This document shows positions 25,032-33,508 of a stretch of 64,000 nucleotides of DNA, piece after piece. Each line of letters begins with the position of its first letter. Position 1 is the stretch's first letter. The notes under the pieces are model-generated. The model was not told where the DNA came from. It ran no database searches and saw only the letters and a program-made list of their open reading frames with translations. Source of the DNA: Rhodobacterales bacterium. GTDB taxonomy: Bacteria; Pseudomonadota; Alphaproteobacteria; Rhodobacterales; Rhodobacteraceae. The position numbers and the translations under genes are program-made. The stretch covers positions 1-64,000 of the forward strand of contig PDRY01000021.1 of NCBI GenBank assembly GCA_002748265.1, written 5' to 3'.

Positions 25032-25720
25032 TCCGGGCCTGGATGGTCGCAGCGCTCACGCTGGCCTTTGCCGCCTCGCCCATCCTGACACGCGGCTTTG
25101 CAGGGTTTGACAAGGACCAGTTCCCAATCCCGCTGGAGCACTGGCCCGCTCAACCCGCGGGCTGGGCATTTTCCATCTGGGGCGTGATCTATCTGTGGCT
25201 CATCGCCAGCGGGGTCAAAGGCCTGAAGGAAAACGGCGCTCTCTGGCGGGCGATGCGCCCTGCGCTGAGCGTCAGCCTGACGGTGGGCGTCTTCTGGATC
25301 TCGGTCGCCAATACCGCCCCCATTGCGGCTACGGTCATGATCGTGGTGATGGCGGCGACCGCCATCGCGGCCCTGCTGCGCACGCGCGGCGCCGATCCAG
25401 GGTGGCTCGCTGGTCCAGTCGGGCTCTATGCCGGATGGCTCACGGCAGCGAGCGGGGTCGCCTGCGCGGTCATGCTGTCCGGCTATGGCGTGCTCAGCCC
25501 GCGCATCGCGGCTGTGGTGCTGTTGTCCCTGGTGCTGATCGTTGCGCTGATCGTCACAGGCCGGGCACGGACGCACAGCTATCCCATTGCGGTCTGCTGG
25601 GCGCTCAGCGGGGTCATCGCCGCGAACGCGAGTGCCGCGCATTGGCCTGTGGCCGCCCTCGCCGGAGTGGGGATCGTTTTGATTGCAACGCGGGCGCTCT
25701 TGCAGCGCCCCCTTCGCTAG
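25028..25720 (+). CDS. TspO/MBR-like membrane protein
   Basis: A 230-residue integral membrane protein with six or seven hydrophobic segments. The motif QPAGWAFSIWGVIYLWL (about residues 42-58) matches the tryptophan-rich TspO/MBR-related family. It is longer than classic five-helix TspO (about 160 residues) and lacks much of its tryptophan pattern, so it belongs to the larger relatives. TspO proteins bind tetrapyrroles and respond to oxidative stress, which fits the neighbourhood. It starts inside the SDR stop (ATGA) and ends ten bases before the convergent SDR. Confidence 0.72.
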   Translation: MIRAWMVAALTLAFAASPILTRGFAGFDKDQFPIPLEHWPAQPAGWAFSIWGVIYLWLIASGVKGLKENGALWRAMRPALSVSLTVGVFWISVANTAPIAATVMIVVMAATAIAALLRTRGADPGWLAGPVGLYAGWLTAASGVACAVMLSGYGVLSPRIAAVVLLSLVLIVALIVTGRARTHSYPIAVCWALSGVIAANASAAHWPVAALAGVGIVLIATRALLQRPLR

Positions 25721-25730
25721 AGCGGTCGGC

Positions 25731-26393
25731 TCACCACTCCACCCGCGTCCCCTTCCAATCCCAAAAGCTGCCCGTGTCTTCGGGCGTGCGCGCCGCGATC
25801 ACCTTCAGCAGGGCACGCGCCGCGCGCTCGGGCGTTATGGTGGGGTAGCTGGCCGCATATTCTGCCGTGAGCGGGGTGCTCACCGTGCCGGGATGCAGCG
25901 CCAGAACGATGGCCTCGGGGCGTTTGCGAGCGATTTCGATCGCAGCAGTCCGGGTGATCTGGTTTTGCGCGGCCTTGGCCGCACGGTAGCTGATCCAGCC
26001 GCCCAGCCGATTGTCCCCGATTGACCCCACCCGGGCCGACAGCGTGGCAAAGACCGACCGTCCCGTGCGAGGCAGAAGTGGCGCGAAGTCCCGCAGCGCC
26101 AGAGCGGCGCCAATCGCATTCAGCGCAAACTGCGCGGCCATGGCGTCGGCATCGATCCTGGCGATACTCTTCTCCGGCTGGGCCCCATCAATCACCAACG
26201 CGCCGGTTGCGTTGATGATCAGATCAAACGGCGCCGTAAGCCCCGCCGCCGTCCGCGCAACGCTGCTCTGGTCCGTCAGGTCCAGCCCATCCGCCCGGCT
26301 CAGCCCGGTCACGTCTGCACCGTCTTCGCGCAGAACGTCGCAAAGCGCGGCGCCAATCCCGCCCGTCGCTCCGAGGATCAGAGCCCGGGTCAC
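25731..26393 (-). CDS. Short-chain dehydrogenase/reductase
   Basis: A 220-residue SDR starting TRALILGATGGIGAAL after the initiator. INATGAL and the YRAAKAAQNQ catalytic pair are visible, with the Ser in ATLSARVGSIGD. I chose the GTG at 26393 because it overlaps the stop of the DUF2177 gene as GTGA; the longer frame lies within that gene. It resembles the small CsgA-like or C-factor SDRs. Two SDRs in one neighbourhood, on opposite strands, suggest related functions. Confidence 0.83.
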   Translation of the reverse strand: MTRALILGATGGIGAALCDVLREDGADVTGLSRADGLDLTDQSSVARTAAGLTAPFDLIINATGALVIDGAQPEKSIARIDADAMAAQFALNAIGAALALRDFAPLLPRTGRSVFATLSARVGSIGDNRLGGWISYRAAKAAQNQITRTAAIEIARKRPEAIVLALHPGTVSTPLTAEYAASYPTITPERAARALLKVIAARTPEDTGSFWDWKGTRVEW

Positions 26394-26788
26394 GTCACGG
26401 CGCGGGTGATGGCGACGCCCGCCCAAGCGGACACTCCGGTCAGAAACCCGCCCCAGAGCGTGTCGATGGCGACCTGCTCCCAGGACCAGGCTTTGAGCGT
26501 GGCGAGGTTGGTGAACTCATACGTGCCGTAGCACATCAGCCCGATCAGCGCGCCGCCCAACAGCGCTTTGACAGGGGCGCCTTCGGCCAGTGCGGGCACC
26601 GACACGAAGTAGAGCACCCCGGCAATATATGCGCCGTAGAACGCGGCAGCGGGGCCCAATCGGAACGGATCGGCCAACAGAGCGCCCACGTGACGTTCAA
26701 AAACCGGGCGGATGATCTGGGTGATGCCGATGATGTCGAGCACCAGGAAAACGCCCAAGGTGACGGCGTAGAGTATGACAGTCATCAT
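26390..26788 (-). CDS. DUF2177 family membrane protein
   Basis: A 132-residue protein with four hydrophobic segments. It has DUF2177 features: a first helix ending FLVLDIIGITQ, then AAFYGAYIAGVLYFV, GALIGLMCYGTYEFTNLATLK and a last helix after DTLWGGFLTG. The function is unknown. It is translated together with the SDR that follows (GTGA overlap). AGAGGT lies before the ATG. Members often sit near lipid-modification or stress genes, as here. Confidence 0.88.
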   Translation of the reverse strand: MMTVILYAVTLGVFLVLDIIGITQIIRPVFERHVGALLADPFRLGPAAAFYGAYIAGVLYFVSVPALAEGAPVKALLGGALIGLMCYGTYEFTNLATLKAWSWEQVAIDTLWGGFLTGVSAWAGVAITRAVT

Positions 26789-27154
26789 GGCGACCTCTTC
26801 TTTCTGGCCATTCGAGCAGCGCGAGGGGCTGCATCCATGCTCGGGCGAAGGCGATCCGGCCGCGAGCCCTCCGAAAGGCTACCCCAGGACCAAGGAGCAC
26901 GCAATTTCTGTGCCCACTTCAATACATGGCTCACAACCGCCTCAGCCCGCCGCTCGACAGGTGCGGCGCCCCTTGAAACGGATTGGCGGTCAACAGGAAC
27001 GGAGCGCCCCCGGGGCAGGATAGCGCCAGAAGCTCCTCACACTCTGGGGCTTGGCGCTGCAGGGAATCCCCGCTATCGAAACGTCATGGGAAGCGCACCA
27101 CGCCGCAACACTGACGGCCCACGCGGGCCGCACGGGCAGAAGCATCTGCACGCA
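26789..27154. other. 366-bp intergenic region
   Basis: This lies between the leftward DUF2177 gene and the rightward DUF2946-like gene. A long frame stays open on the plus strand but shows no protein-like pattern, and I see no RNA gene. It must hold promoters for both sides. Confidence 0.35.
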
Positions 27155-27523
27155 ATGATGATATTGCGGGCCGGTCTCTGGCCTTTGGTTCTGGCTGCGC
27201 TTTTGCTCATGGCCACCGTCCCCCAAGGGATGATGCGCGTCGGCGGCGAAGAGGGCACCCGCCTTGTTCTGTGTACCGGCAACGGACCCACCGAAATCTG
27301 GCTCGGCCCCGATGGGGAGCCGATTGCACCCGAGGATGACGCCCAAGACGCGCCGCATTGTGTGCAGGTACAAGGCGCCGAGCTTCCGCCTCTGATCTAT
27401 GCGCAGGCCTTGCGGGATGCGGAGCGGTCTTATGAGGTCGTTGTCAAATGGCGCGACCAGATCGCGGCCATCACGCCGCTGGTCACACAGGTCGGCCCCA
27501 GGGCTCCACCTGCCTTCGTTTGA
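27155..27523 (+). CDS. Small DUF2946-like protein
   Basis: About 122 residues, with a single N-terminal hydrophobic segment (LWPLVLAALLLMATVPQG) and a periplasmic part. RLVLCTGNGPTEIWLGPDGEP and a later HCVQV give two cysteines and one histidine, as in DUF2946 proteins linked to copper or iron uptake. The next gene, a PepSY membrane protein 53 bases on, is a usual partner. The start is uncertain: two ATGs at 27155 and 27158, and a further in-frame ATG at 27086, without a clear ribosome-binding site. Confidence 0.55.
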   Translation: MMILRAGLWPLVLAALLLMATVPQGMMRVGGEEGTRLVLCTGNGPTEIWLGPDGEPIAPEDDAQDAPHCVQVQGAELPPLIYAQALRDAERSYEVVVKWRDQIAAITPLVTQVGPRAPPAFV

Positions 27524-27576
27524 TTTCACGCCGGGCATCAGCCCGACCCGAAAAATCAAACGTAAGGACATATCCA

Positions 27577-29001
27577 ATGAATACGACTGAAACCGGCGGG
27601 ACAGCCCCCGCCGAGAGCGCGCAGCGCTTCTACTTCGCGGCATGGCGGTGGCATTTCTATGCGGGCCTCTTTGTCATTCCCTTCCTCCTGATGCTGACCA
27701 TCACCGGCTTTATCATGCAGGTCGACAATGGCCTGTCGAACCAGCTGGGTTACGCCCCGCGCGTCGAAGTAAAAGGCGAGCCCCTGCCCCCCTCCACGCT
27801 TGGCAAAGCGGCGCTTGAAGAAGTCCCGGGGCAGATGATCCAATATGTCACCCCTGAAGCCGACAACCGCGCGGCCTTCTTCGTGATCCGCAACCCCGCC
27901 GATGCCAAACCCGGCATGAAGCCATGGGAAATCCCGGCCAAGACCGTCGCCGTCGATCCCTATACCGCCGAGATCGTTTCGGTGAACGACAAGACCAAGA
28001 CCGTCTACGCCTGGGCCAATGACATCCACGGCACGCTCCTGCTGGGCACGACCGGCGATCGGATCATCGAGGCCGCTGTGTCGCTCACGCTTCTGCTGAT
28101 CGCGACCGGGCTCTACATGTGGTGGCCGCGGGACCGCGGCGCGCTGTCGGCCCTTGTGCCGAACCTGACCAAACGCGGGCGCGCGCTGTTCAAGGAACTG
28201 CACGTGATCGGCGGCGTCTGGGTGTCGGTCTTCCTGTTGCTGTTCGTGCTCTCCGGGCTGGCCTGGGCCGGCGTTTGGGGCGGCAAGTTCGTGCAGCCCT
28301 GGTCGTCTTTCCCGGCCGAGAAGAAGGCCAAGGCGTGGTCGTCCGACATCACCCATGCCAGCCTCAACCAGGGCCCGCTGGACGAGGTGCCTTGGGGGCT
28401 GGAACTGACACCGATGCCTGTCTCGGGCACGAGCGAAGGCGACGCCGCGATCCCGCAGCCGGTGACGCTCGACACGGTGGTGATGTGGGCGCAGGCCAAT
28501 GGCTTTGAGGGGCAGTATAAGGTCGCACTGCCCACCGGCGATACCGGCGTTTACACGGTGATGCGGTCGTCTCAGTCCGAAGACAGCGTGGCCCCGTCGC
28601 AAGACCGCACGGTGCATTTCGACCGCTACACCGGCAATCGGCTCGCCGATATCGGCTATGCGGATTACAGCCTGATGGCCAAAGCCATGGCGCAGGGCAT
28701 CGCGCTGCACAAAGGGTTGGCTGGCACGTGGAACTACGTGCTGAACCTGGTGCTGCTGGCGGTGATCTTCATGGTGAATGTCACGGGCGTCATCATGTGG
28801 TGGAAACGTCGGCCGACGGGCGCCATGCGTCTTGCCGCGCCGCCGCTGCCGCGTGATCTGCCGATGTGGAAAGGCGCGATCCTAGTCGCGCTCGCGCTGT
28901 CGATGGCCTTCCCGATGGCCGGGATATCGCTCCTGGCGGTGATCGCCATCGACACCTTGATCCTGGTGCGCGTCCCCGCGCTCAAACGCGCGTTCTCGTG
29001 A
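27577..29001 (+). CDS. PepSY-associated membrane protein (PiuB-like)
   Basis: A 474-residue inner-membrane protein with four membrane helices: about residues 28-50, 165-188, 215-238 and 385-410, plus a C-terminal hydrophobic tail. The first has FYAGLFVIPFLLMLTITGF, then DIHGTLLLGTTGDRIIE, a GLYMWWPRD turn and a periplasmic PepSY part. This is the iron-regulated membrane protein family often paired with TonB receptors for siderophores or copper. AAGGA eight bases before the ATG at 27577 fixes the start. No TonB receptor gene lies in the window, so its partner is elsewhere or absent. Confidence 0.85.
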   Translation: MNTTETGGTAPAESAQRFYFAAWRWHFYAGLFVIPFLLMLTITGFIMQVDNGLSNQLGYAPRVEVKGEPLPPSTLGKAALEEVPGQMIQYVTPEADNRAAFFVIRNPADAKPGMKPWEIPAKTVAVDPYTAEIVSVNDKTKTVYAWANDIHGTLLLGTTGDRIIEAAVSLTLLLIATGLYMWWPRDRGALSALVPNLTKRGRALFKELHVIGGVWVSVFLLLFVLSGLAWAGVWGGKFVQPWSSFPAEKKAKAWSSDITHASLNQGPLDEVPWGLELTPMPVSGTSEGDAAIPQPVTLDTVVMWAQANGFEGQYKVALPTGDTGVYTVMRSSQSEDSVAPSQDRTVHFDRYTGNRLADIGYADYSLMAKAMAQGIALHKGLAGTWNYVLNLVLLAVIFMVNVTGVIMWWKRRPTGAMRLAAPPLPRDLPMWKGAILVALALSMAFPMAGISLLAVIAIDTLILVRVPALKRAFS

Positions 29002-29007
29002 CGCAAA

Positions 29008-29035
29008 GCCCGCCGCGCCAACATGCGCGGCGGGC
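29008..29035. terminator. Bidirectional stem-loop between convergent genes
   Basis: GCCCGCCGCGC (29008-29018) pairs perfectly with GCGCGGCGGGC (29025-29035) around a six-base loop. It lies between the PepSY gene (rightward) and the Lrp gene (leftward). It has no T-run but the position and an 11-bp stem fit a terminator. Confidence 0.65.
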
Positions 29036-29045
29036 CCCGCGCCCC

Positions 29046-29522
29046 TCAGAAGGGCAGCGGGCCGTTATCCTTCACCTCTTTCATCACGAAGAACGTCCGC
29101 AGCTGCCGCACGCCGGGCAGCGCGATCAGATGTTTGCCGTGGAGCTTGTTGAAATCTGACATGTCGCGCACGCGAAGCTTGAGCAGATAGTCGAAATCCC
29201 CCGCCACCAGATTGCAGTCGAGCACTTCCTTCAGCCGGATGGCGGCGTCCTCGAAGGCAGCAAAGCTCTCTGGCGTGGAGCGGTCCAACACGATCCCCAC
29301 CATGACCACCGCGCCCAGCCCGACCGGCTCGGGCGCAATTTGAGCATGAACCCCGGTGATAAACCCGGCGTCAAACAGTCTTTGCGTGCGACGATGACAT
29401 GTCGCGGGGCTGACATTCACGCGGGTTGCCAGCTCTGCATTGGTGAGCCGCCCATTGGCCTGCAGAGCCCGCAAGATGTTGAGATCGATTCGGTCGAGAT
29501 CACCCATGGAAGAATCTTTCAC
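29046..29522 (-). CDS. acdR: Lrp/AsnC-family regulator, AcdR-like
   Basis: A 158-residue regulator with an N-terminal helix-turn-helix ([19 protein letters not shown], then [12 protein letters not shown]) and an AsnC ligand-binding domain after about residue 75 ([11 protein letters not shown]). It is divergent from the ACC deaminase gene, as AcdR is from acdS in other bacteria, so it probably activates it. A GTG start at 29522 is favoured because AGGAGAGG lies six bases upstream; the ATG at 29507 is too far from it. The symbol rests on context. Confidence 0.8.
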   Translation of the reverse strand: MKDSSMGDLDRIDLNILRALQANGRLTNAELATRVNVSPATCHRRTQRLFDAGFITGVHAQIAPEPVGLGAVVMVGIVLDRSTPESFAAFEDAAIRLKEVLDCNLVAGDFDYLLKLRVRDMSDFNKLHGKHLIALPGVRQLRTFFVMKEVKDNGPLPF

Positions 29523-29598
29523 TATTCACCTCTCCTCATAGCAAAACCACCACTGAATATCCACAGACCACCCCATACAATCACTCAATGCACCCAAT

Positions 29599-29615
29599 TC
29601 GAAAGCACCTTTCGA
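29599..29615. promoter_or_regulatory. 17-bp palindrome in the acdR-acdS intergenic region
   Basis: TCGAAAG-CAC-CTTTCGA is a perfect inverted repeat located 49 bases before the acdS start and 77 bases from the regulator start. It is the best candidate binding site for the Lrp-family protein encoded next door. Confidence 0.5.
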
Positions 29616-29663
29616 TCCAGATTGACTAGCATGATGAGCGGATATCAAGCCAGGAGACGCTCC

Positions 29664-30683
29664 ATGTCGTTGCTCGAAAAATTCGAACGCTACCCCCTCA
29701 CCTTCGGCAAAACGCCGATCGAACACCTGCCCCGCCTGTCCGAAGAACTGGGCGGCAAGGTGGAAATCTACGCCAAGCGCGAAGACTGTAACTCCGGCCT
29801 CGCCCTGGGCGGCAACAAGCTGCGCAAGCTGGAATACATCGTCCCCGACGCCATCGCTGAGGGCGCGGACACGCTCGTGTCCATCGGCGGCGTGCAGTCC
29901 AACCACACCCGCATGGTCGCCGCCACCGCTGCGAAACTGGGCATGAACTGCGTCGTCATCCAGGAGAAATGGGTGCCCCACTATGACGCTGTCTATGACC
30001 GCGTCGGCAACATCCAGATGACCCGCCTGATGGGCGCCGACAGCCGTCTGGTCGATGATGGCTTCGACATCGGCATCCGCAAGAGCTGGGAAGACGCGAT
30101 CCAGTCCGTCAAGGATGCAGGCGGCAAGCCCTACGCCATCCCCGCTGGGGCTTCGGTGCACAAATACGGCGCGCTTGGCTATGTCGGCTTTGCCGAGGAA
30201 GTGGCCGAGCAGGAAAAAGAGCTGGGCTTCAAATTCGACTACATCGTCGTGTGCGTTGTGACCGGTTCGACCCAAGGCGGGATGATCGTGGGCTTTGCCG
30301 CTCAGGATCGCGCGGACCGCGTCATCGGCATCGACGCCTCGGGCACCCCGGAGCAAACCCGCTCGCAGGTGCGCGGCATCGTTGACAACACCGCAGAGCT
30401 TCTGGGTCTGGGCCGCGAGATCCGCGAAGACGAGATCGTGATCAACAACGATTACGCCTACCCGGCCTATGGCGTCCCGTCGGAGGAAACCAACGACGCG
30501 ATCCGCCTGGCCGCTCGCACCGAAGCGATGATCACGGACCCGGTCTATGAAGGCAAATCCATGCAGGGCCTGATCGACCTGACCCGGAAAGGCTTCTTCC
30601 CGGAAGGGTCCAAAGTGCTCTACGCTCACCTGGGCGGCGCCCCGGCGCTGAACGGCTACAGCTATCACTACAAGGACGGCTGA
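29664..30683 (+). CDS. acdS: 1-aminocyclopropane-1-carboxylate deaminase
   Basis: A 339-residue PLP enzyme that opens the plant ethylene precursor ACC to 2-oxobutyrate and ammonia. The PLP lysine is Lys52 in [20 protein letters not shown] near residue 295 keeps the Tyr-Glu pair, and YAHLGG the Leu, that separate true ACC deaminases from D-cysteine desulfhydrases. AGGAG sits before the ATG at 29664. The divergent Lrp regulator and the 2-oxoacid dehydrogenase E1 gene downstream make a catabolic unit. It could be used on ACC from algae or plants. Confidence 0.93.
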   Translation: MSLLEKFERYPLTFGKTPIEHLPRLSEELGGKVEIYAKREDCNSGLALGGNKLRKLEYIVPDAIAEGADTLVSIGGVQSNHTRMVAATAAKLGMNCVVIQEKWVPHYDAVYDRVGNIQMTRLMGADSRLVDDGFDIGIRKSWEDAIQSVKDAGGKPYAIPAGASVHKYGALGYVGFAEEVAEQEKELGFKFDYIVVCVVTGSTQGGMIVGFAAQDRADRVIGIDASGTPEQTRSQVRGIVDNTAELLGLGREIREDEIVINNDYAYPAYGVPSEETNDAIRLAARTEAMITDPVYEGKSMQGLIDLTRKGFFPEGSKVLYAHLGGAPALNGYSYHYKDG

Positions 30684-30706
30684 TCCCGGCCTTCCCTGTT
30701 AACCTT

Positions 30707-30728
30707 GCTGCGCGCTTCGGCGCGCAGC
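30707..30728 (+). terminator. Intercistronic stem-loop after acdS
   Basis: GCTGCGCGC pairs perfectly with GCGCGCAGC around a TTCG tetraloop, 24 bases after the acdS stop and 30 bases before the next start. There is no T-run. It probably reduces read-through or protects the acdS transcript. Confidence 0.6.
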
Positions 30729-30758
30729 ACCTCCCTATCTTGATTGAGAGTTCCGACC

Positions 30759-33155
30759 ATGCCCGCCGATCTGACCCATCTGAAGACCGTAGAGCAGCGT
30801 CTGCTGTGGCTGTCCCACTGGATGATCCACCACGCCAACCACGTTCGCCCGAAGGTCGACGGCATCAAGGTTGGCGGCCATCAGGCCTCCTCCGCGTCCA
30901 TGGTATCGATCATGACGGCGCTCTACTTCTCGGCGCTCAAGCCCGAGGACCGCGTGGCGGTGAAACCCCACGCCTCTCCGATTTTTCATGCCATTCAGTA
31001 CCTGATGGGCAACCAGACCCGCGAGAAGATGGAAAACTTCCGCGGCTATGGCGGGGTTCAATCCTACCCCAGCCGTACCAAGGATATTGACGACGTAGAT
31101 TTCTCCACCGGCTCCGTGGGACTGGGCGTGGCGATCACCTCCTTTGCCTCCATCGTGCAGGACTACATTACCGCCAAGAGCTGGGGCCAAGACGCCCCCA
31201 TGGGCCGCATGGTGGCGCTTGTCGGCGACGCCGAGCTTGACGAAGGCAACGTCTATGAGGCCCTGCAAGAGGGCTGGAAAAACGATCTGCGCAACACCTG
31301 GTGGATCATCGACTACAACCGCCAGTCCCTGGACGGCATCGTTCGCGAAGGCCTGTTCGAGCGGATCGAAAAGATCTTCGACGCGTTCGGCTGGGACGTG
31401 GTGCGGATCAAATACGGCGCCCTGCAACGCGCGGCCTTTGACGAGCCCGGCGGCGACGCGCTGCGCGACTGGATCGACGCCTGCCCCAACCAGGATTACT
31501 CCGCGCTGACCTTCATGGGTGGTGCCGTCTGGCGCAAACGGCTGATGGATGATCTGGGCGATCAAGGCGACGTGACCGCTCTGATCGAGCGGCGCAGCGA
31601 TGACGAACTCGCCGCCCTGATGGAAAACCTTGGCGGCAACTGCGTGGAAACGATGGCCGAGACCTTCGACGCAATCGACCACGACCGCCCGACCTGTTTC
31701 CTCGCCTATACGATCAAGGGCTGGGGCACGCCGATTGCCGGTCACAAGGACAACCATGGCGGGCTAATGAACTCCACCCAGTTTGCCCAATGGCAGGCGC
31801 ATATGGGCGTCGCCGAGGGCGATGAATGGGAGCCCATGGCAACGGTGAAAGACACGGGCGCACTGCGCGATTTCCTGTCCAACGCCCCGTTCTTTGCCCG
31901 AGGCACCCGCCGCTATGACGATGCCAAGCTGGACGTCCCTGCCATCGACATCGACACCTCGCGCGAGACCTCGACGCAGATGGCCTTTGGCAAGATCCTC
32001 GACGATCTGAGCAAAGGCGACAGCACCCTGGCCGAACGGATCGTCACCACATCCCCCGATGTGACCGGCACGACCAACCTTGGCCCCTGGGTCAACCGCC
32101 GCAAGCTCTTTGCCCGCGCCGCCCAGGCCGATGCCTTCATCGAGCACCGGATCCCATCCACCGCAAAGTGGGAATTCACGCCGCAGGGCCAGCATATCGA
32201 ACTGGGCATCGCCGAGATGAACCTGATGCTGCTGCTCGCCGCGGCGGGGCTGTCACACAGCCTGTTCGGCAAACGTGTCATCCCCATCGGGACGGTCTAT
32301 GACCCGTTCGTGGCCCGCGGGCTCGATGCGCTCAACTACGCGTGCTACCAGGATGCCCGCTTCCTGCTGGTCGGGACGCCCTCCGGCGTGACGCTGGCCC
32401 CGGAAGGCGGCGCGCACCAGTCTGTCGGCTCGCCCCTGATCGGGATGAGCCAGGACGGGCTGGCCGCGTTCGAGCCCGCCTTCGCGGATGAACTCGCCGT
32501 CATCATGGAATGGGCCTTCGACTACCTGCAGCGCGACGGCGCGGGCGATCCCGATGAGCGCACATGGCTGCGCGATGAGACCGGCGGATCGGTCTATCTG
32601 CGCCTGACGACGAACCCGATCGAGCAGCCCGGCAAACGCGTCGATGACGACTTCCGTCAGGGCGCGATCGACGGGGCCTACTGGCTCCGCAAACCCGGCC
32701 CGAACTGCGACGTGGTGATCGCCTATCAGGGCGCCGTCGCCCCCGAGGCGATCAAGGCTGCCGGTATGATCGGAGAGAACCGCCGGGAGATCGGCATCCT
32801 CGCCGTCACCTCGGCGGACCGTCTCAACGCCGGATGGACCGCCGCCCAGCGCGCACGCTCTCGCGGGAATGCCAACGCGCAATCCCATATCGAGACGCTC
32901 ATGTCCGGGCTGCCGCGTCACTGCAAGATCATCACCGTGATCGACGGCCACCCCGCCACGCTGGCCTGGCTGGGATCGGTGGTCGGGCATCAGACGATTT
33001 CCCTGGGGGTCGAGCATTTCGGGCAGACGGGCACCATCGGCGATCTCTACCGCCACCACGGCATCGACGCCGCCGCCATCGTCGAAAAGGTGAACGGCCT
33101 GACCGATGGCAAGCATGTCAGCCGAGGCCTGCTGGGGTCGGTAAGCTACGGCTAA
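30759..33155 (+). CDS. Homodimeric-type 2-oxoacid dehydrogenase E1 (AceE/MdeB-like)
   Basis: A 798-residue thiamine-diphosphate enzyme of the single-chain E1 type (AceE is about 887). The cofactor motif is LVGDAELDEGNVYEAL (about residues 153-168), with GDA in place of GDG. KGWGTPIAGHKDNHGGLM and the later QHIELGIAEMNLMLLL are typical of AceE. No E2 or E3 genes are near. It follows acdS, whose product is 2-oxobutyrate. In Pseudomonas a similar E1 (MdeB) acts on 2-oxobutyrate from methionine gamma-lyase and is likewise tied to a Lrp-family regulator. I therefore infer a 2-oxobutyrate dehydrogenase E1. A general pyruvate role, or the transketolase label often given, is less likely. An upstream in-frame TTG at 30744 is less likely than the ATG. 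Confidence 0.85.
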   Translation: MPADLTHLKTVEQRLLWLSHWMIHHANHVRPKVDGIKVGGHQASSASMVSIMTALYFSALKPEDRVAVKPHASPIFHAIQYLMGNQTREKMENFRGYGGVQSYPSRTKDIDDVDFSTGSVGLGVAITSFASIVQDYITAKSWGQDAPMGRMVALVGDAELDEGNVYEALQEGWKNDLRNTWWIIDYNRQSLDGIVREGLFERIEKIFDAFGWDVVRIKYGALQRAAFDEPGGDALRDWIDACPNQDYSALTFMGGAVWRKRLMDDLGDQGDVTALIERRSDDELAALMENLGGNCVETMAETFDAIDHDRPTCFLAYTIKGWGTPIAGHKDNHGGLMNSTQFAQWQAHMGVAEGDEWEPMATVKDTGALRDFLSNAPFFARGTRRYDDAKLDVPAIDIDTSRETSTQMAFGKILDDLSKGDSTLAERIVTTSPDVTGTTNLGPWVNRRKLFARAAQADAFIEHRIPSTAKWEFTPQGQHIELGIAEMNLMLLLAAAGLSHSLFGKRVIPIGTVYDPFVARGLDALNYACYQDARFLLVGTPSGVTLAPEGGAHQSVGSPLIGMSQDGLAAFEPAFADELAVIMEWAFDYLQRDGAGDPDERTWLRDETGGSVYLRLTTNPIEQPGKRVDDDFRQGAIDGAYWLRKPGPNCDVVIAYQGAVAPEAIKAAGMIGENRREIGILAVTSADRLNAGWTAAQRARSRGNANAQSHIETLMSGLPRHCKIITVIDGHPATLAWLGSVVGHQTISLGVEHFGQTGTIGDLYRHHGIDAAAIVEKVNGLTDGKHVSRGLLGSVSYG

Positions 33156-33169
33156 CACCAGAGCCCGCC

Positions 33170-33193
33170 GCGCGCCGACACGAGTTGGCGCGC
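33170..33193 (+). terminator. Possible terminator after the E1 gene
   Basis: GCGCGCC (33170-33176) pairs with GGCGCGC (33187-33193) across ten bases, 14 bases after the E1 stop. A second short stem, CGGGGG/CCCCCG, follows near 33220-33237. Neither has a T-run. The remaining bases to the arsenic operon show no gene. Confidence 0.4.
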
Positions 33194-33488
33194 GCCACAC
33201 ATCGGGGCGCTTGGCACGGGGGTGTCACGCCCCCGCCACCTGCCTCACCCAGTGGCGCGCGCGGCCAAGTTTCCGCCGAACAAGCCCCACTGCAGCACAG
33301 AAACAGCTCCAACTCATCCACCATATCGTTGGATTCGACAGGGATCGGCTTCCGAAGCGCAAGCGACGCGGGGGTGGATAGGTTCGGAGGACAGTTCATC
33401 GTCCCGCACGCCATTCATTACAAAATTCCCGGCCCACTGGATGGACACGACCCCCAATCGCCAAGGTATAGGGGTTGCATTGCTTTTT

Positions 33489-33508
33489 AATTCGTATATT
33501 CACGAATT
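33489..33508 (+). promoter_or_regulatory. ArsR-type operator abutting the start codon
   Basis: AATTCGT-N6-ACGAATT is a perfect inverted repeat whose last base directly precedes the ATG at 33509. An AT-rich promoter-like stretch (TTGCAT at 33475-33480, TATTCA about 16 bases on) overlaps it. There is no ribosome-binding site. A regulator bound here would block its own promoter, and the mRNA may be leaderless. Confidence 0.6.

Noticed and set aside
30759-33155. Plain transketolase
   Set aside because: Length and blocks such as KGWGTPIAGHKDNHGG and HIELGIAEMN fit single-chain 2-oxoacid dehydrogenase E1.
33118-33414. 98-codon minus-strand frame in the gap before the arsenic operon
   Set aside because: Overlaps the end of the E1 gene, has no ribosome-binding site and reads as low-complexity shadow.
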